Shown here: positions 12,081-25,000 of the stretch, one piece after another | How positions within the stretch are numbered: the first letter of the stretch is position 1 | Layout: the number at the start of each line of letters is the position of its first letter | Assembly: GCA_003342895.1 (NCBI GenBank) | Contig: PTFA01000050.1 | Location: forward strand, 1,664,968 to 1,728,967 | DNA from: Casuarius casuarius | Lineage: Eukaryota > Chordata > Aves > Casuariiformes > Casuariidae | Reading direction: 5' to 3' | Length of the DNA: 64,000 nucleotides | Position numbers and translations under genes: made by a program | Notes under the pieces: generated by a model | The model's database searches: none | The model's input: only the letters and a program-made list of their open reading frames with translations | What the model was told of the DNA's origin: nothing

Positions 12081-15002
12081 AGTGCTTGCACTAACCCTTT
12101 TATTGCTTTTCTGTTTCACAGATGCCTTGATAAACAGCTAATGTTAATATTTCTTAGGAGTGATGTTGCTTCACCTTCCAGGGCCACAGGGGCACAAAGT
12201 ACAGGATAAATTAGTTAGATATGCATTTTAAGGAGCTGCTGCTTGGAGGAACAAAAATTATCATGTAGTCAAGGTTTATAATGAACAACCTTATAGTTAG
12301 CATTTTAAAAATTCATTTGCAGAAGATCAAGTTTACTATTGGTCAGTGAAAGACTTAAGAAGCAGACTGAGACTTTAGTGAAACAAGTGAATTTTAGTGT
12401 GTATTGCTCTCTCTGCCAGTGAAGGAAGTTACAACTCTGTTTCTTATTAATTTATTCATAAACAGACAAATACTATCTCAAAACAAGCTTTACAAATTCA
12501 TATGGTTTCTGCACAGAACAGGAGGGATTGACTTTCAGAAACTATGCTCCTTTTATACATATTGGCTCTGCTGGCGAACGGAATGCCCTTTATGTGCACT
12601 TTTTATGATACTCTCGTTTCTTTTCCCTGTTCACCTGATCTTTGTTTGTCTTGCACTTTCTAGCATTCTGTTAATCACTGGAAGCCACTGTGGAATCAAA
12701 TCTGTGGCAGTGCCAAGAATTTCAGGAAGCTTTTTATAGTACTTTGCAATTGGAGGCATGCATCATAAAATGAATGGGGAGGAAGGGAAGATGCTGTCCA
12801 ATAGAAATGTAAGGTCTGTTCTTTCCAGCTCTCTAATCAATGTGTATTTTTCCACTTTGCTTGTTGGGCCTATCATCGAACAGCAATCCATAAAGCGGGG
12901 CTGTGCTTGGCCTCCATTGCTTCTGCCGTAGTTTAAGTGGGACCATGAAAGAAAGTGCTTTTCCTTATTTCTGTTCATCTCAGTACTGGCCAGGGGGAGT
13001 ACAGTAATGCTTCAGCTTAGCCTATGAGTGATGAGGTTCATTCTGCTTTTGTGTGCGGCCTTGGGCTCTCAATACCAGAGCTGTTTACATGACTCTGCTG
13101 TTTTATCCTGGCTTTCCCTTTCAGCTAGGCAGGTTGGAGATGGTTCTGTTTGTTTTGTTGTTTAGTATAACACAAAAAAGAGGTCTGAGGTTTTGGTCTT
13201 TGTGTTGTATAATCAGATTTTCCTTCAGTCAAGGAAAGTTATGGATAAAAACACAGCTGAACAACTGGCTAGGTTATTTTCCATTCTTCAGACACAAAAG
13301 TTAGGAAAAAAGTGAACATTCTGCTGGTTAGAATATAGCCCTATGAGAAGGGATTTTACTGGTTTTATTTGGGAAGCGCTGTTACTCTGTAATAAATACC
13401 TGACAGATACATTTTAATACTACAGAATAAGGTGGTTCTTCAGTTTGCACCAGGTCAGGAATCAACACGACCTTAAACCTGATTTTACTTGCATTAAAAT
13501 GCAAACACTTAACAGCTCCTCTTTTATAGAGAAACGCAAGGATAAGGACCACCTTTTCACTTTCATCTTCTATAAGTCTGATTGGTTTCAGAAGTAAATA
13601 CTACAACTTTAGTTTCAGTTGAAATTATATCAAATTTATATGCTTATATGTAAATTTGACTCCTATCTAAAGCTGTACTTAGAATCCAGAGAAACATGTA
13701 CTTCTCCTTCCTGACTAACATCACTTATAAATATACTGTCTTCATTTATCACCTTTGATTTTGATCCAGTCCTGATTTCTAAATTACATATCCTAATAAC
13801 TGAAGCTAGGATGGACTGCACCTTCAAGTTTATATCCATTCCTGTGGTCTAAAAAAAATCCCTTTGTTCCAATCATGACTAGTTTTTCACATCCATTTTT
13901 AATCCATGTGCCAAGCATTCTCCATAGGGTTCATATTTCAGTGAAAAAGGAACACTTCCGAAAGTTGTTCAGTTTGGTTTACAGTAGACAATGTTTGGGA
14001 AAGACAGAGATATTCCATATCCCAAAACTAAAATATACCAGATGTGCAGCTTTATTCTGGTTAAAAGCAGATCAGAAAAAACATATATAATATTCTTTGT
14101 TTCCTAAAAGTAATTTAATATTGCTTTCAACAGAGAATATGATACTCTAATTTTATATAGTAAAAATGGAAAAGCTATATATCTATGGTAAAGAAGGAAA
14201 TGAATACAAATGACCTCTATTTAAAATCCAATAAAATTCAACAAATACCTTCATGTCTGATATTAGTTTAATACATATTTCCAAGTCATGTAAGAATTAA
14301 TTACTGTTCAAGTAATGTCACTTACCAGTGCTTGCACTTAACAGATCGCTCAGGTTGACAGAGGAGTCTGGTAATTTTTATTATTTTAAAATGAATGGAA
14401 CTAACAGGTTTTTACTGGTCATTCAAGGAAGGATTATTGGGTTCCAGTATGCCTCTCATGTGCTCTGAGTTTGAAGGATAAAAAGCAAAGGGGTAGTTTT
14501 TCTCATTAAAACACAACAGTGAAATGAGATACTCCTGTCTTCTTCCTCTACACCACAAGAAGCAGAACACAATATTTCCTCCAAATGCTTTTGTTTGTTA
14601 GGGGTTTCCTGTAGGTTTGATTGTTTTAAGAGACAGAAGAAAGGAGGAGGAGTTGAACTGGTTGCACAATGTTTAATGATCTTATAGTTGTTATCTTGGA
14701 AATAAAAAATTGCTTTCCCAGGCTGACTAGAAGATGCTTTTAAGATTCATTCACCTCTAAAAGTTAGACAGCATGATAATGATTGAAGCATGGGAACTTT
14801 GTAGAGTAAAAATACATAATCTACTAAGAAATAAGTTGCTTATCCTTGTCCATGTCTTTTCTTAGAATGAGTTCTGTCTGTCTGAGCTATGCTCTATATT
14901 CTCCACCGGGTCGATTTCTTGAATGAGAGACATACATGTATAAGTGTGTGTATATTCATATTCTTAGATTTCTAACTGTGATTAGGCTTTTGGAAACTGT
15001 TA
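12081..15002. other. Noncoding stretch
   Basis: No gene recognised. A 111-codon plus-strand frame (12404-12739) has a Phe/Leu-rich C-terminal half that could be mistaken for a membrane segment, but it has no homologue I know and its hydrophobicity follows from the T-rich strand. 'taggcttt' recurs at about 14983, 15002 and 15134. Confidence 0.6.
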
Positions 15003-15079
15003 GGCTTTGAATTTGGGGGAGCTGGAGTTCTGAATCAGTTGGTCAAAACTTTGAAATCTCAGCTGTGAAATTCAAAGCC
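15003..15079. repeat. 77-nt imperfect hairpin with perfect 12-bp outer stem
   Basis: 'ggctttgaattt' (15003-15014) and 'aaattcaaagcc' (15068-15079) are exact reverse complements. Inside them, 'agctg' (about 15020) and 'cagct' (about 15060) extend the stem after an internal loop, giving a fold of microRNA-precursor size. I recognise no known microRNA in it. It may be a palindromic-element relic. Confidence 0.65.
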
Positions 15080-17555
15080 AGTTACAGATTCTGACTTCAG
15101 TGTTTACGGATGTTCATATCTGGGTTTTAATTTTAGGCTTTTTGTTGATTACAGTAAAATAGCAGGAAGTAAAAAGATTCAGGAACAGAAATGATATAGA
15201 TTGATTTTCCTGAGTCTGGCTCTCCACTGAATAAAAGACTAAAATCCATCCCACAAGATTTCTGTTCCAGATGGATGCCTAAGAGAAAAAAATGAATTTA
15301 CTGAAGAACCGATTCCCTATTGGATGAATCTATGCTCCAAATGTCAATTCTGCATGACATCTCTCTGGCAGAGTGTGCTAGATCTACACAAGGTGCTCTT
15401 CCATAAGCATCTTTAGAAATATTATTTGCAAGCAGATAAGTGCTATTGGGTAAAACAAAAAAACGAATTGACGTGTACTTCTGAGAAATATGTGGTCTTG
15501 GGGCACAGCCTCATAGATTTCTAGCTTTATCAGCCAATAGGGGGATCAACAATCCAAGCATGGTGCAGTTCAGGCTGTCACATTCCTGTACACATCTAAA
15601 GGCAAAGGAGGCAATGAGTGGAATAATCGTGACAGAGAACAGGCTTAGAGACCTTAGAGAAAACACCAGTGAAGTCATCTGTTACTATATTTAGAAAGCC
15701 TTTGTCTCAAAAAAACCTATAGCTACTCATTTTATTTGGGATTAGGAGAGAGAAAGGAGCAACAACAGTTAATATTCTGCTCTCCAGAAATGAAGCCTGG
15801 AAGAGAAATCTCAAAAGATCACGTTTACACCACCCCTGACTCAGAATATCCTCGTCTGTTCTCGCAGTACAGCTTTCTGTGAGGCCTTGATTTAATAAGA
15901 GTTGGCTCAGGTTTTTAATGGGAGAGTCTGCTGTGTAAGGCCCAGCAATCGGCTTCCTCCCACTTTTTGTTTAGGTCACATTCTTCCTCAAAATAAATCA
16001 TCTATAGGCTGGCGAGAGGGAAGTGACTGAGCAGCCACATACAGAGCATAGTTCTCCACAGCATCATAGATTGTTTAAATATAAGATTAGATTCTCTGTA
16101 TTGGATTATTGACATTTCAAAAACTAAGCAGTAATATCAGTGCTAAATCACTAAGAAATAAATCATACAAACTAATTATGTTAAGTTGGCTTTATTCCAG
16201 TAACCTTTCAAATTCCAACCAGGTTACTGTTGATGGTTTTCTTGGGGAGATTGGGAATTCCGGGAGGAGAGGTCTGTGGGGGTTTTTTAGTGTTTTTTAC
16301 CACATCATTTCACTGCAATTTTAATTTTGAGCCATCAGAACAGAATGAAAACCGCTTATCAGAAAAACAGCATGGCCTGGCAAAGCAATGCAGCAACTCT
16401 TGTATATATCAAAGAATATGACATGCCAGTTACACCATGCTCTGTTACGAATTAGTGATGCCATGTCTCACTCTATGGGAAATATTATGAAATGCTGCTG
16501 CAGATAAAGGGCATATGACCAAATGTTTATGATCATCCAGAAGGCGATAAAAGGTTTGCGTTATCCAGGACACAATCAGATTTTCTCTGTCCCAGCCCTA
16601 AATGAGAAACCAACTTCTAACATGTTGATGAAAGATTGTATTTCCCATGTTCCCCCTCCTCCCCTCTTCCTTTGTAAAGCAATTTCAAAGTAAACAATGG
16701 CCTACCACCAAATAAGAGTTTACTAAGAATAAAAATTGAATTTAGTCTGCCTGTTGACAAGCTGATTGATTTGTGAGCTCTTATGACTGAATCCTCTCCT
16801 AAATGTATTCTCATTTATCATGTGTAAGATTGTTTCAGAATCAATAGCAGCCTAACACAGAAGCATTTCTGCCATGGACATTTTGAAAACAACTTGCCTT
16901 CTCAATATTGCTGCTAATTTTTTTAGGCAGAATTATCGGAACAGTTTAATTGTGCTTTGCAAGTTAGCACATACTTACGCTAGGTTCTGCTTTGAAAGGA
17001 TGATTTTCAAAGTAACTTCTATATATCATCTTTTTAAGGGAACAAAAATAGATTAAAATTGGATTTCCCTTCCCCTTCTAATGGGGAAATCAGATCGAAC
17101 TTTCTCTAGTTGTTAAATGTGCCCTTTGAAAACCCATTTTCCAAAAATTGGATTTCTTAAATTAGCTTTTTAACATAATTATTAACATTCCATTGGAATA
17201 AGTATCAGAAAGCTGTCTAGGAGAAAGCCTGCTTGTGTATATTCTTCCTCTTTTCTCCAATGCTTGGAGGAGTTTAAAGTTACTTTTCTTGATTAAACAC
17301 TCATAAATTACATTTTAAAGTCAAATATAGTACAAGGAACGAAGGAATCGGGAAAGAGGAAAAAGGTAAAAGGTTCAGAGCTTTTCAAGGAGTTCTTGTA
17401 TTATCTCCACCCTAGGCGAGAAAGAATACTTGCTGTCAAGTGTCTTCCACCTGCCTCCTGCAATCCGTGATTTTTTTGGTGTATTTTTATGCTTCCATTA
17501 GAACCTGTATAACAAATAGTCAGGACAGGACTGTTTTGGAAAACTAAAGAAAGGT
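15080..17555. other. Noncoding stretch
   Basis: No gene recognised. Frames at 16109-16324 and 16230-16421 overlap and have no motif. A C-rich patch near 16650-16671 lacks four C runs, so it is not a quadruplex motif. 'gggaattcc', an NF-kappaB-like string, lies near 16253. Confidence 0.6.
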
Positions 17556-17589
17556 TTGCACCCAGATTTAACTTTGAAAGATTTTAATT

Positions 17590-17745
17590 CAGTGTTTCGA
17601 AGGACCGTATCTCTGGGCACTCTCATTCGAGGTTGCAGAGGGTCTGACATCCTACCGGCCGATGTCAGCGATCACTGGGCTCGCAGTGCGTCGGAGGCAC
17701 TTGCCGCAGTTCAGCCTGAGCCACTTGGCTATGAAACAGATCCAG
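17590..17745. other. Small CpG-enriched islet
   Basis: By hand I count about 10 CpGs between 17598 and 17706, in an otherwise CpG-poor region. The 70-codon plus-strand frame at 17556-17768 covers it but matches no protein I know. It may be an exon, a decayed repeat or a minor CpG islet. Confidence 0.4.
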
Positions 17746-17990
17746 GAAACAGCCATGCTGTCACTTAGAAGCACTGAATACAAATTTAGAAAGGACCTCC
17801 TGTGTTAGACAGCCCACAGGCATTTCACAAGCTACCACATCATATAAACTTTTTCATAAATGTATAATGCTCCAAGATACTTCATTAGAACAAAAAAGCT
17901 GTGTTTTATAAGACATAAGCATCCTGAAAAAAACAACTTTTTTACAAACAAAATTGTATTCTATGTAAAAATACATATTTAATACATTGT

Positions 17991-18074
17991 TATACTATAT
18001 TTAGCTATTATTATACTTAATTATACTATATTTAATAGCTAATACTATATTGTACTTATATTTAGCTATATTTA
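17991..18074. repeat. Degenerate AT-rich tandem repeat
   Basis: Variants of 'tatactatatttagcta' and 'attatactatatttaatagcta' recur several times in about 85 bp. The array is imperfect, with units of roughly 15-31 bp. Confidence 0.7.
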
Positions 18075-18959
18075 AATCTCAATTTTTTTATTTCACCAAA
18101 GAAAAAAGAGAAAATGACCATTTTACTTTTTCGAGGGGGGTATTAGTCTCTAATTAAAAAAAAATCAATTATTCATACAGCATTATGTCTTACATCTGTC
18201 ACAATTAGTTTATAATTTTTTTATTACACTGTTTTATGTTCTTCTATCATGTCATCCTGCTCACACAACAGAAAGTAAATTAGAAATTTTAGTTTGAATT
18301 GTATAATTGCTCAAAAATACTTTCGAGTTGCACCTTGATTTTTTATGTTTCTGTCAAGGTGGTGGCAAGCACTAAATCTTGAACACAGTAGGTCTATGCT
18401 CTGACCCCACTTAAATCAAAAGACATTTTTCTGTAACTTTAATTAGAGCAAGACACTCATATGATTGATTTTAAATGGTTTCATAACTTATGGTTTTTAT
18501 TTCTATAAAGCGTATGGAATAAATTCAGCAATCTGAAAAAACAGAAAATGCTCTTTCCTAAAATATTTGAAGGTATTTGCAGATTATTAATATTGAACAA
18601 AATGATCATGAATAGAAAATAAAAGGAGAAAAATGAGCTTTTAAATGTTATGATTACTGTAGTGTGCAGTATGAATTTGAATCAGATCTGTGGTTCAGCT
18701 GGGCTTTAATTGGTGCAAGTAAAAACTAAATGTGATCTAGGGCCAAAGTTAAACAATTTTGAGGAACTGCTTTATTTTAAGCACTTGAAAAGTCCTTTTT
18801 TCACATGACTCCTAGATTTTTTCAGAAATGTTTACAGATTATGCTAAATATGTGTATGTTCAGGTATCATTCTCAAAAGAAAGAAAAAGTATTTTTTATG
18901 AAATACCTGTAATGTAACAACCTAATTTTATACCGTAAAGTGCTATTAGGGCTTACCTC
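18075..18959. other. Noncoding AT-rich stretch, nothing recognised
   Basis: Very AT-rich, with no open frame worth noting and no recognisable repeat. A weak phrase near 18700-18755 ('attggtgcaagtaaaaact', then 'tgatctagggcc') faintly recalls the palindromic elements found elsewhere in the window. Confidence 0.55.
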
Positions 18960-19340
18960 AGAGTGGGAGATGATGATAATGTATACATGCAGACAGATAA
19001 ATGATTCAATTCTTTCTTACAAGAACAGCTGACAGTGATTGCTTATGCTCATTTCCTTTATGCACACTATGTAGACCAGGAAACTCCAGGTTTCATGGCA
19101 TTTCATGTTCTCCAAAGTAAATCAGTCATTCACATAATAATTATTAATTATTTCATGTTGGCAGATTGTTGTACTGGTTTATGACAGCTAAAAGTACCAT
19201 TTGAAATGTGAGAAAATGCAGTGACTGATAAAATACATTACAGCTCCAAAGACAGCATAAATAATTATCAGCTGTTTGTAAATAACTAACCACGTAAATT
19301 GAGATATTTGTTGTTGGGACTCAGCTGACTGCAGTCTAAA
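18960..19340. promoter_or_regulatory. Candidate conserved noncoding element (inference)
   Basis: A repeat-free block with clustered TAAT/ATTA cores, including 'aataattattaattatt' at 19137-19153, together with TGACAG and CAGCTG strings. It has an enhancer-like texture, but conservation cannot be judged from one sequence. Confidence 0.22.
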
Positions 19341-22089
19341 CCTTTAGCTTTGTAGATTCTGAAGCTGAAGGTACACAACAAAGGTTTGGGTTCATATTAC
19401 ACTGGATTTATCCAGGTCATATCTGAGTCTTTACCCTGAATATTAAGAACACATGTGGTTAAACTTTTATTATGCAAGATATACACCAGTTGGTTGTGAA
19501 TTTCTTGCATTGTGCTGACTCCAATATTTAATTTCAACTTCAGCCCTCTCAGAGCTGTGGTGTTTGGAATATTTCTGATTTTTATCTGAGCTCTTTATCC
19601 TGCTGTGCTTTCAAACTGGACTCCTAATCACCTAGCTGAGTTGAACCTTTCATCTGGGGAATGCTGTGAGGTATTCTAACCAAAGATCAAATATTGTCAA
19701 CTGCTGTGCAGTGTGGAAGTGAGCCAAAGTGATCACCAAATGAGTTGGAAAGAAGGAAGGAAAGCTGTGATGTTCTTAATACTTTTTGTATTAGGACGCT
19801 CCTCTGTAGTTGCTGAATTGTGGAGATCTGCCAGCAAGGCATGGCACTCTGAACAAAAACATGGTCCAGAGAAGATAGCTGCTCTCTGGCTTGTTTCCTT
19901 TCTTCAGCAGCAGCAAGAGAACAAGCAGGCAAGCGCAGGGCATGTGGGCATGTTGCCAGCTCAGGGTGGTCTATGAGAACTGACCCTGCTGTCTCAGCCT
20001 TCTCAGGGACTGCCAGAGATGTACAGGTTTTTCCCTGCCACTCAGTTCTCTTCCAGTAGGGTTGATAAAGGGTGGAACAGAGAGATGGAGAAGGTATTTA
20101 GTCTCTGCTTGTATGAGTAAAGGAGAAGGTTGGCTTCCCCAGTTAATTCTTTATTTGGCTTGCTAGAAGAGGAATTTTTACTTGGAGGATCTGCTCGCAC
20201 AATTGGAGGCCATGTGAATAGCTAGAAATGGCAAATAGATGTATTCTGAATCTTGACTTGATAAGTTTCCTTTTCCATTTCTTTTTTTTACTAATGCTTT
20301 TAAAACATGGTGCCATGTCTTTATGATCCCTCTGCCTAAGTAGGAGTGCTGAGCTCTTGTGATAACCATGTAGTTATGTTTGCAGGCAGAGTGCTGTTAT
20401 CCACGTTACAAAGCACGCTTAGTGCTTCTGCGTGGTCAGCTGCTAGCCACAAGCCACTGATGCTTTTCCACTTAAAAAGGGCCTACAGAGAATAAATGAA
20501 TCGTGTTATGAATCATACAAACACTGTATATCAGTAGTCCTTCAGCATTATTGTTAATTGAAAGGTTGCTACAATCCTTTTCTTTCCATTTTACCATAAT
20601 ACATCACTATAATCAGGAAGTTTATTCATTTATAAACATATCTTATCTTTAGCATCTCAGTCATAGGCAACTGAGTTATCATTGTTTATATTATGTAGAT
20701 GACTCATTTCCCTTTCAAGGATGTGCAAATCATATGTCATATACAATATCTGACCTTTCCTCTTCCAGTGTCTACAGGCCACCATTTGATTATTCAAAGC
20801 AATGCTTACAGTAATGATAACAATGTCAAGAAAAACAGTGCAGAAGACAAGAATTGTCCCTTAAGGATGGCTAATATTAAATGTCTGAGATATTAAAATA
20901 TTACTGCAAAAGCAGTACTGAGAAAAGTTTAAAATAATACTAGTAGATATCAGTTGACATTGAAAAACAGGATGGGAAACAGCAGTGTGGAGCAAACTGT
21001 CTAAGAAATTCAAGTTTTTTCCAGCTGAATTGCAAAATATTGAAGTTAAAGGCCTAGCTTTATGAAAATGTAGGTATAGACAAGGAGGCTGTAACCTACA
21101 ATCCAGATCCTATTCCTGTAATATAAATCATCTCTGGCTTCAGACTGCAAATCAGACAATGTCTCCCAGCAGCTTCCAAAGTGATTTCCCCTCTTGGAAG
21201 GAACTTCCTACATGCTGATCATTTGATTTCAGTGACTGTTTCTGGTAACACCTTTGAAGGGAAAGGGATCAGGCAAGGGGGAATCCCTGGCAGTTAGCAG
21301 AGTTTCTCCTTTTTTGCACTTTTCTTCTTTAACCGCAGTTGTTTGAGGTGTCATCAAACATGCCTTTCAGAGGTGCCTGGGATTATCCTAAAGGTAACGC
21401 AGCATCCTTTGAGGGGCCAAGTGTGGGCCAAGTGTAAGAAGCTGTACTGACACAGAAGAAAAGGCTCCGTAGCCTGTCAGTTTTGGTAATGGATGCCTGA
21501 ACAGCAGAATAATCATATTGTTTGGGTACTACGGGATGCACAGACAAACTTGCATCCTGTTGAGGTCTGCACCAGAAGAGGCTACTAGTTAGAGAGTAAT
21601 ACTAAGCCATGAATGAAGACAGCTCAGGTCAGGAGCTCTAGGCAGAACTAGACTGGGTCCAGGAGAGCTTGTGAGCTTGGTTCTGCATCACGCAAAGCAG
21701 CTGCTTTGCTTCCAAACACAAGCTGGCCCTGCCAGCGGCTCGCTGCATTTGTTGGGGTGGTGGCGGGGTGAATTCAGTCTGGTGAACTCAGGCTGGCCCT
21801 GCACATAGCTAACTGCAGTGTCTGTGCATGCATGGCACAATTCATCTGTGATGTGGCTTCCCCACCTGAGGTAACTGAGCGTTGCCTGTAATTTTATGGA
21901 GTGCTCTTGCTCCCTTCTCTTCATTACAAACATTGTTTTCCATGCAGCTTTATTTTTTTTTAAACCTCATTTCCATTACTCTGACTCATTCTGTTTTGGT
22001 GGAAAATCTGTATTCTTTTTTGTATAAAATCTCTGTTTATGACATGTGTCAAGATAACATATAAACTACTGCTGAATCCCACCTGTACT
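19341..22089. other. Noncoding stretch, locally GC-richer at 21.2-21.9 kb
   Basis: No gene recognised. Opposite-strand frames overlap at 19687-19976. An 11-bp tandem duplication of 'gggccaagtgt' lies at 21414-21435. Around 21715-21810, 'ctggccctgc' occurs twice. No known repeat family was identified. Confidence 0.55.
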
Positions 22090-22640
22090 TTTAATCTTCT
22101 TGGAACTAAGCATTTTACCAGCAGTGAATGTTATTGCAATGATTTTAGTGTGTGTGGTTTCCTAATTTGCTAACCTTACTATTAAAATTAATATTTAGGT
22201 TTTATATCTTTCAAATGGGAATAATGATGTTAGTTATCTGATGTTTATGTCTTTTAGTCACGAAAATGTTCCTATTTAGGCTGTAACAGGCCACACACAT
22301 GTAATCACAATAAATAGTGTTTAATATGTTTACAGTAATGGAAGGATGAGGTTAACTTCTGTTTTTATATTGATGGGCTCAGCTGGACTTGGAATACTAT
22401 TGTTTACAATTAGCTACATTTTTGTTGTTGTGCTTTACCCTCAAATTAAATCTTTATTTCATCAACTAACCCTAGGGATTCCCTGTTATAATCAATGTAA
22501 TAAACAGCATTAGTTGATAGCCTATAGCTGATGTTCATTTGTAATTAGGCTTGTGTTTAAAGAAGAATAATTTTCTAAATTTTACTGCAATAATTTTCCC
22601 TCGGATTTATTTATGAAAGGCAGGATTAAAAGTTGACTAT
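22090..22640. promoter_or_regulatory. Candidate conserved noncoding element (inference)
   Basis: A repeat-free AT-rich block with many homeodomain-type cores and 'tgtttac' forkhead-like strings (about 22330 and 22403). It has the look of deeply conserved noncoding DNA and no coding potential. Confidence 0.25.
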
Positions 22641-24511
22641 GGTTTGTCTTGTCTGCACATGTCTTTAAATCAGGGTCGCTTGAATGGGGACAGTATTTTT
22701 TCAGTGCCTTTTTTAAGTATAATTTTAGGAGAGAAATTCCTAACAGTCAGTATGGGCTGGGCACCTAACTGCCAATTACCTGTTCAAAAATCTGCTCTAC
22801 TGCTTTGTCAAATGCTTGTTAAAGTCATGGCTAACATATTCACTACACACATAAGACCGGGGCATATGGCAAGTATCAATGACACCCTACTAAACACAAA
22901 AAAAGAAGTAGGAGCAAGATGCAGGGCATCCTCCAGTTGAGGTTTTACTTGCTGAAAAAAAGAAAAAAGGCCAGGGCCGAGGTCCAACAGAACTGAAATA
23001 TAAACCTTCAACAACAATCCTCAGAAGGCAGGTGACCTCCAAAGCCTTTGTAGGCAACCAGCAAAGGAACACCTAGTGAAAGCTGTCTTTCTGAGGAGTT
23101 ACCCTTACGTTAACCATTAAGTTACTCTTCATTTGGTAATTTTTGAAAATTTGGAAATCCCCATCTATGCAACATTAATTTGTATCTGATGAAGTGTTCC
23201 ATACAGTTCCGATCTCACTCTGATGAAAGTACCCTTTCAACAAGCGTGGCTTCTAAAGCAAGAGATGAACAAAGCTGCTACAAAGCTAGTCATCTGAAGG
23301 AAAATCAATGGGAAGAAATGCTTTGTAAGGTATGATGTTCTTTACCAACCAAGAGGAACAACAAGCTGAAGGAGGTTCCACACTGTGGACACATCATTTT
23401 ATACGCACTGTCAGATTAAATATATTTTTGATAAAACAGAATGTGGCAAATAGGATTTGCATCTCAAAGTAAACCACTGGTGTCTAGGAAAGGATCAAAA
23501 GGAGAAGGGAGCTGATGAGAAGCTGGTAGTTTATTTGGATATGGTTGGTTTAAAGCATACAGCTGTGTGAAACCCAAGACAGCCCTGAGCAAGTTGCTCT
23601 TCATCTAGCCTGTGCCATTAGTACTGTACTTTATTCTGAGCCAGCTTGGTGCCACGCAGATTTGCTCTTTGAAACAAAATGATTTCCCCCTAAAACCACT
23701 GCTGGTAATCTTGAATCTCCTGCTTATGTGACTGGTTTTCTGCACTTAAGTCCGGGAGGAAGTGTAAATCCAGCTAAAATTTCAGAAAATGTTAATACTA
23801 TTTTGTGAGGTGATATTATCTTATATATTAGGAGGCTGTATAACAGCTGCCTCATATATATTCATATATATATGAATCGTATATGGGCTGGTGAAGAAAG
23901 TTCTGAAAAGCACATCAATAATGTCAAGAAAGTATAACTGAACATCATATTTTCTTTTTTTTTTGCATAAAATATTTGGAAAAGACATAGCCAGGGCCAA
24001 AAAAACATAGATAAAACTTTCCCCATGCTTTCATCAGGGTTTGCAAAAGGGCTGCATTATTCAGCTACAAAACCTTGTGTTTGCAGCACGCAGACAATCA
24101 CACGTTTTGGACTCTCTAATACCTCAGTAATAGCTTTTTTGTTGCAGGAAGAGGAAAAAAGACAATTGAAAGGACAGGCAGACAAAACCTACTCACTTAT
24201 TTGCATGTGTTCTCTACGGGCAACCACGTATAATCCTGTCAGACTCAATGGCAAAATTATTAACTTCTGGATAGCCAGGTGTTCAACTTGAATCTATAGA
24301 GAAACACTCAGCAGGTTTTCTGTTGCTCATGGGACAATCTTTGGACTGGATTTCTCCGTTAGAGCGGTAGGACCTTCTAAGTGAAGTTTAAAAAGAAAAA
24401 GAATTGGTAAAAGATTTAAAAGATGGGGTATTAAAAGATCATGGAAGTTAAACAGAAGACTTTGGTCTATATGATTGCTATTTAGGCATATGTCTATAAA
24501 AACTAAGATCT
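22641..24511. other. Noncoding stretch
   Basis: No gene recognised. A 98-codon plus-strand frame (22644-22940) and 69- and 60-codon minus-strand frames overlap between 22808 and 23072, none with a known motif. The AT hairpin at 23846-23891 is listed separately. Confidence 0.6.
23846..23891. repeat. AT-rich hairpin with 18-bp perfect palindrome core
   Basis: 'attcatatatatatgaat' (23860-23877) is a perfect palindrome. The flanks 'cagctgcctcatatat' and 'tatatgggctgg' extend it as an imperfect inverted repeat. This could be a cruciform-prone microsatellite or a small palindromic element. Confidence 0.7.
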
Positions 24512-24605
24512 AGGTCCTCAACAGTGTTAGACACCTAACTGATTTAAATGGGATTCATGTATAAAAATATAAGTGAGGTACTGAAACACCTTTGGGAATC
24601 TGGAT
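24512..24605. repeat. Decayed palindromic element ('cctaact...' family)
   Basis: The segment reads 'ggtcctcaacagtgttag', then 'acacctaactgatttaaatg', and ends with 'cacctttgggaatctgga'. This fits the saurian palindromic element whose centre is 'cctaactcccattgaaatca' and whose end is 'acctttgaggatctgggcc'. The second arm is badly decayed. Confidence 0.45.
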
Positions 24606-25000
24606 TTAATTGTTTGTGCATGTGTGTGTAAATACAGTTGTTTTGGATCTGTTTGGGGATATTGTGCTAAAGCTGGTTTTCACACTTGTGATCCTGAATT
24701 TTTGTAAGAAAACCATTGCACTTACTGAAGAGATGGAAAAGCAAGGAGGATTAGTTCTCCTGTGAAGAAGCATGGAGTGAAAAAACGTCTTTTCTGCCCA
24801 ATAACATATGACCCTTTATAGGAAGTCATATTTCTGAATTCCAGCCATGGCTACGGATGTCTTATTATTTCAAACTATTAGCCATTAGTTCCAAAGAAAA
24901 ATCTGTTACAAGATTCTGGTTATGACCAGACTATGAAACTCTTACTTGTATTGAGCAGTTTTCACTCTATGAATAGCTGTAGTGAAGTCAGTAAGGGATA

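Noticed and set aside
12404..12739. 111-codon frame with a hydrophobic C-terminal half, possible membrane protein
   Set aside because: Hydrophobicity follows from the T-rich strand, and no family was recognised.
16650..16671. C-rich patch as a G-quadruplex
   Set aside because: Fewer than four runs of three or more C at usable spacing.
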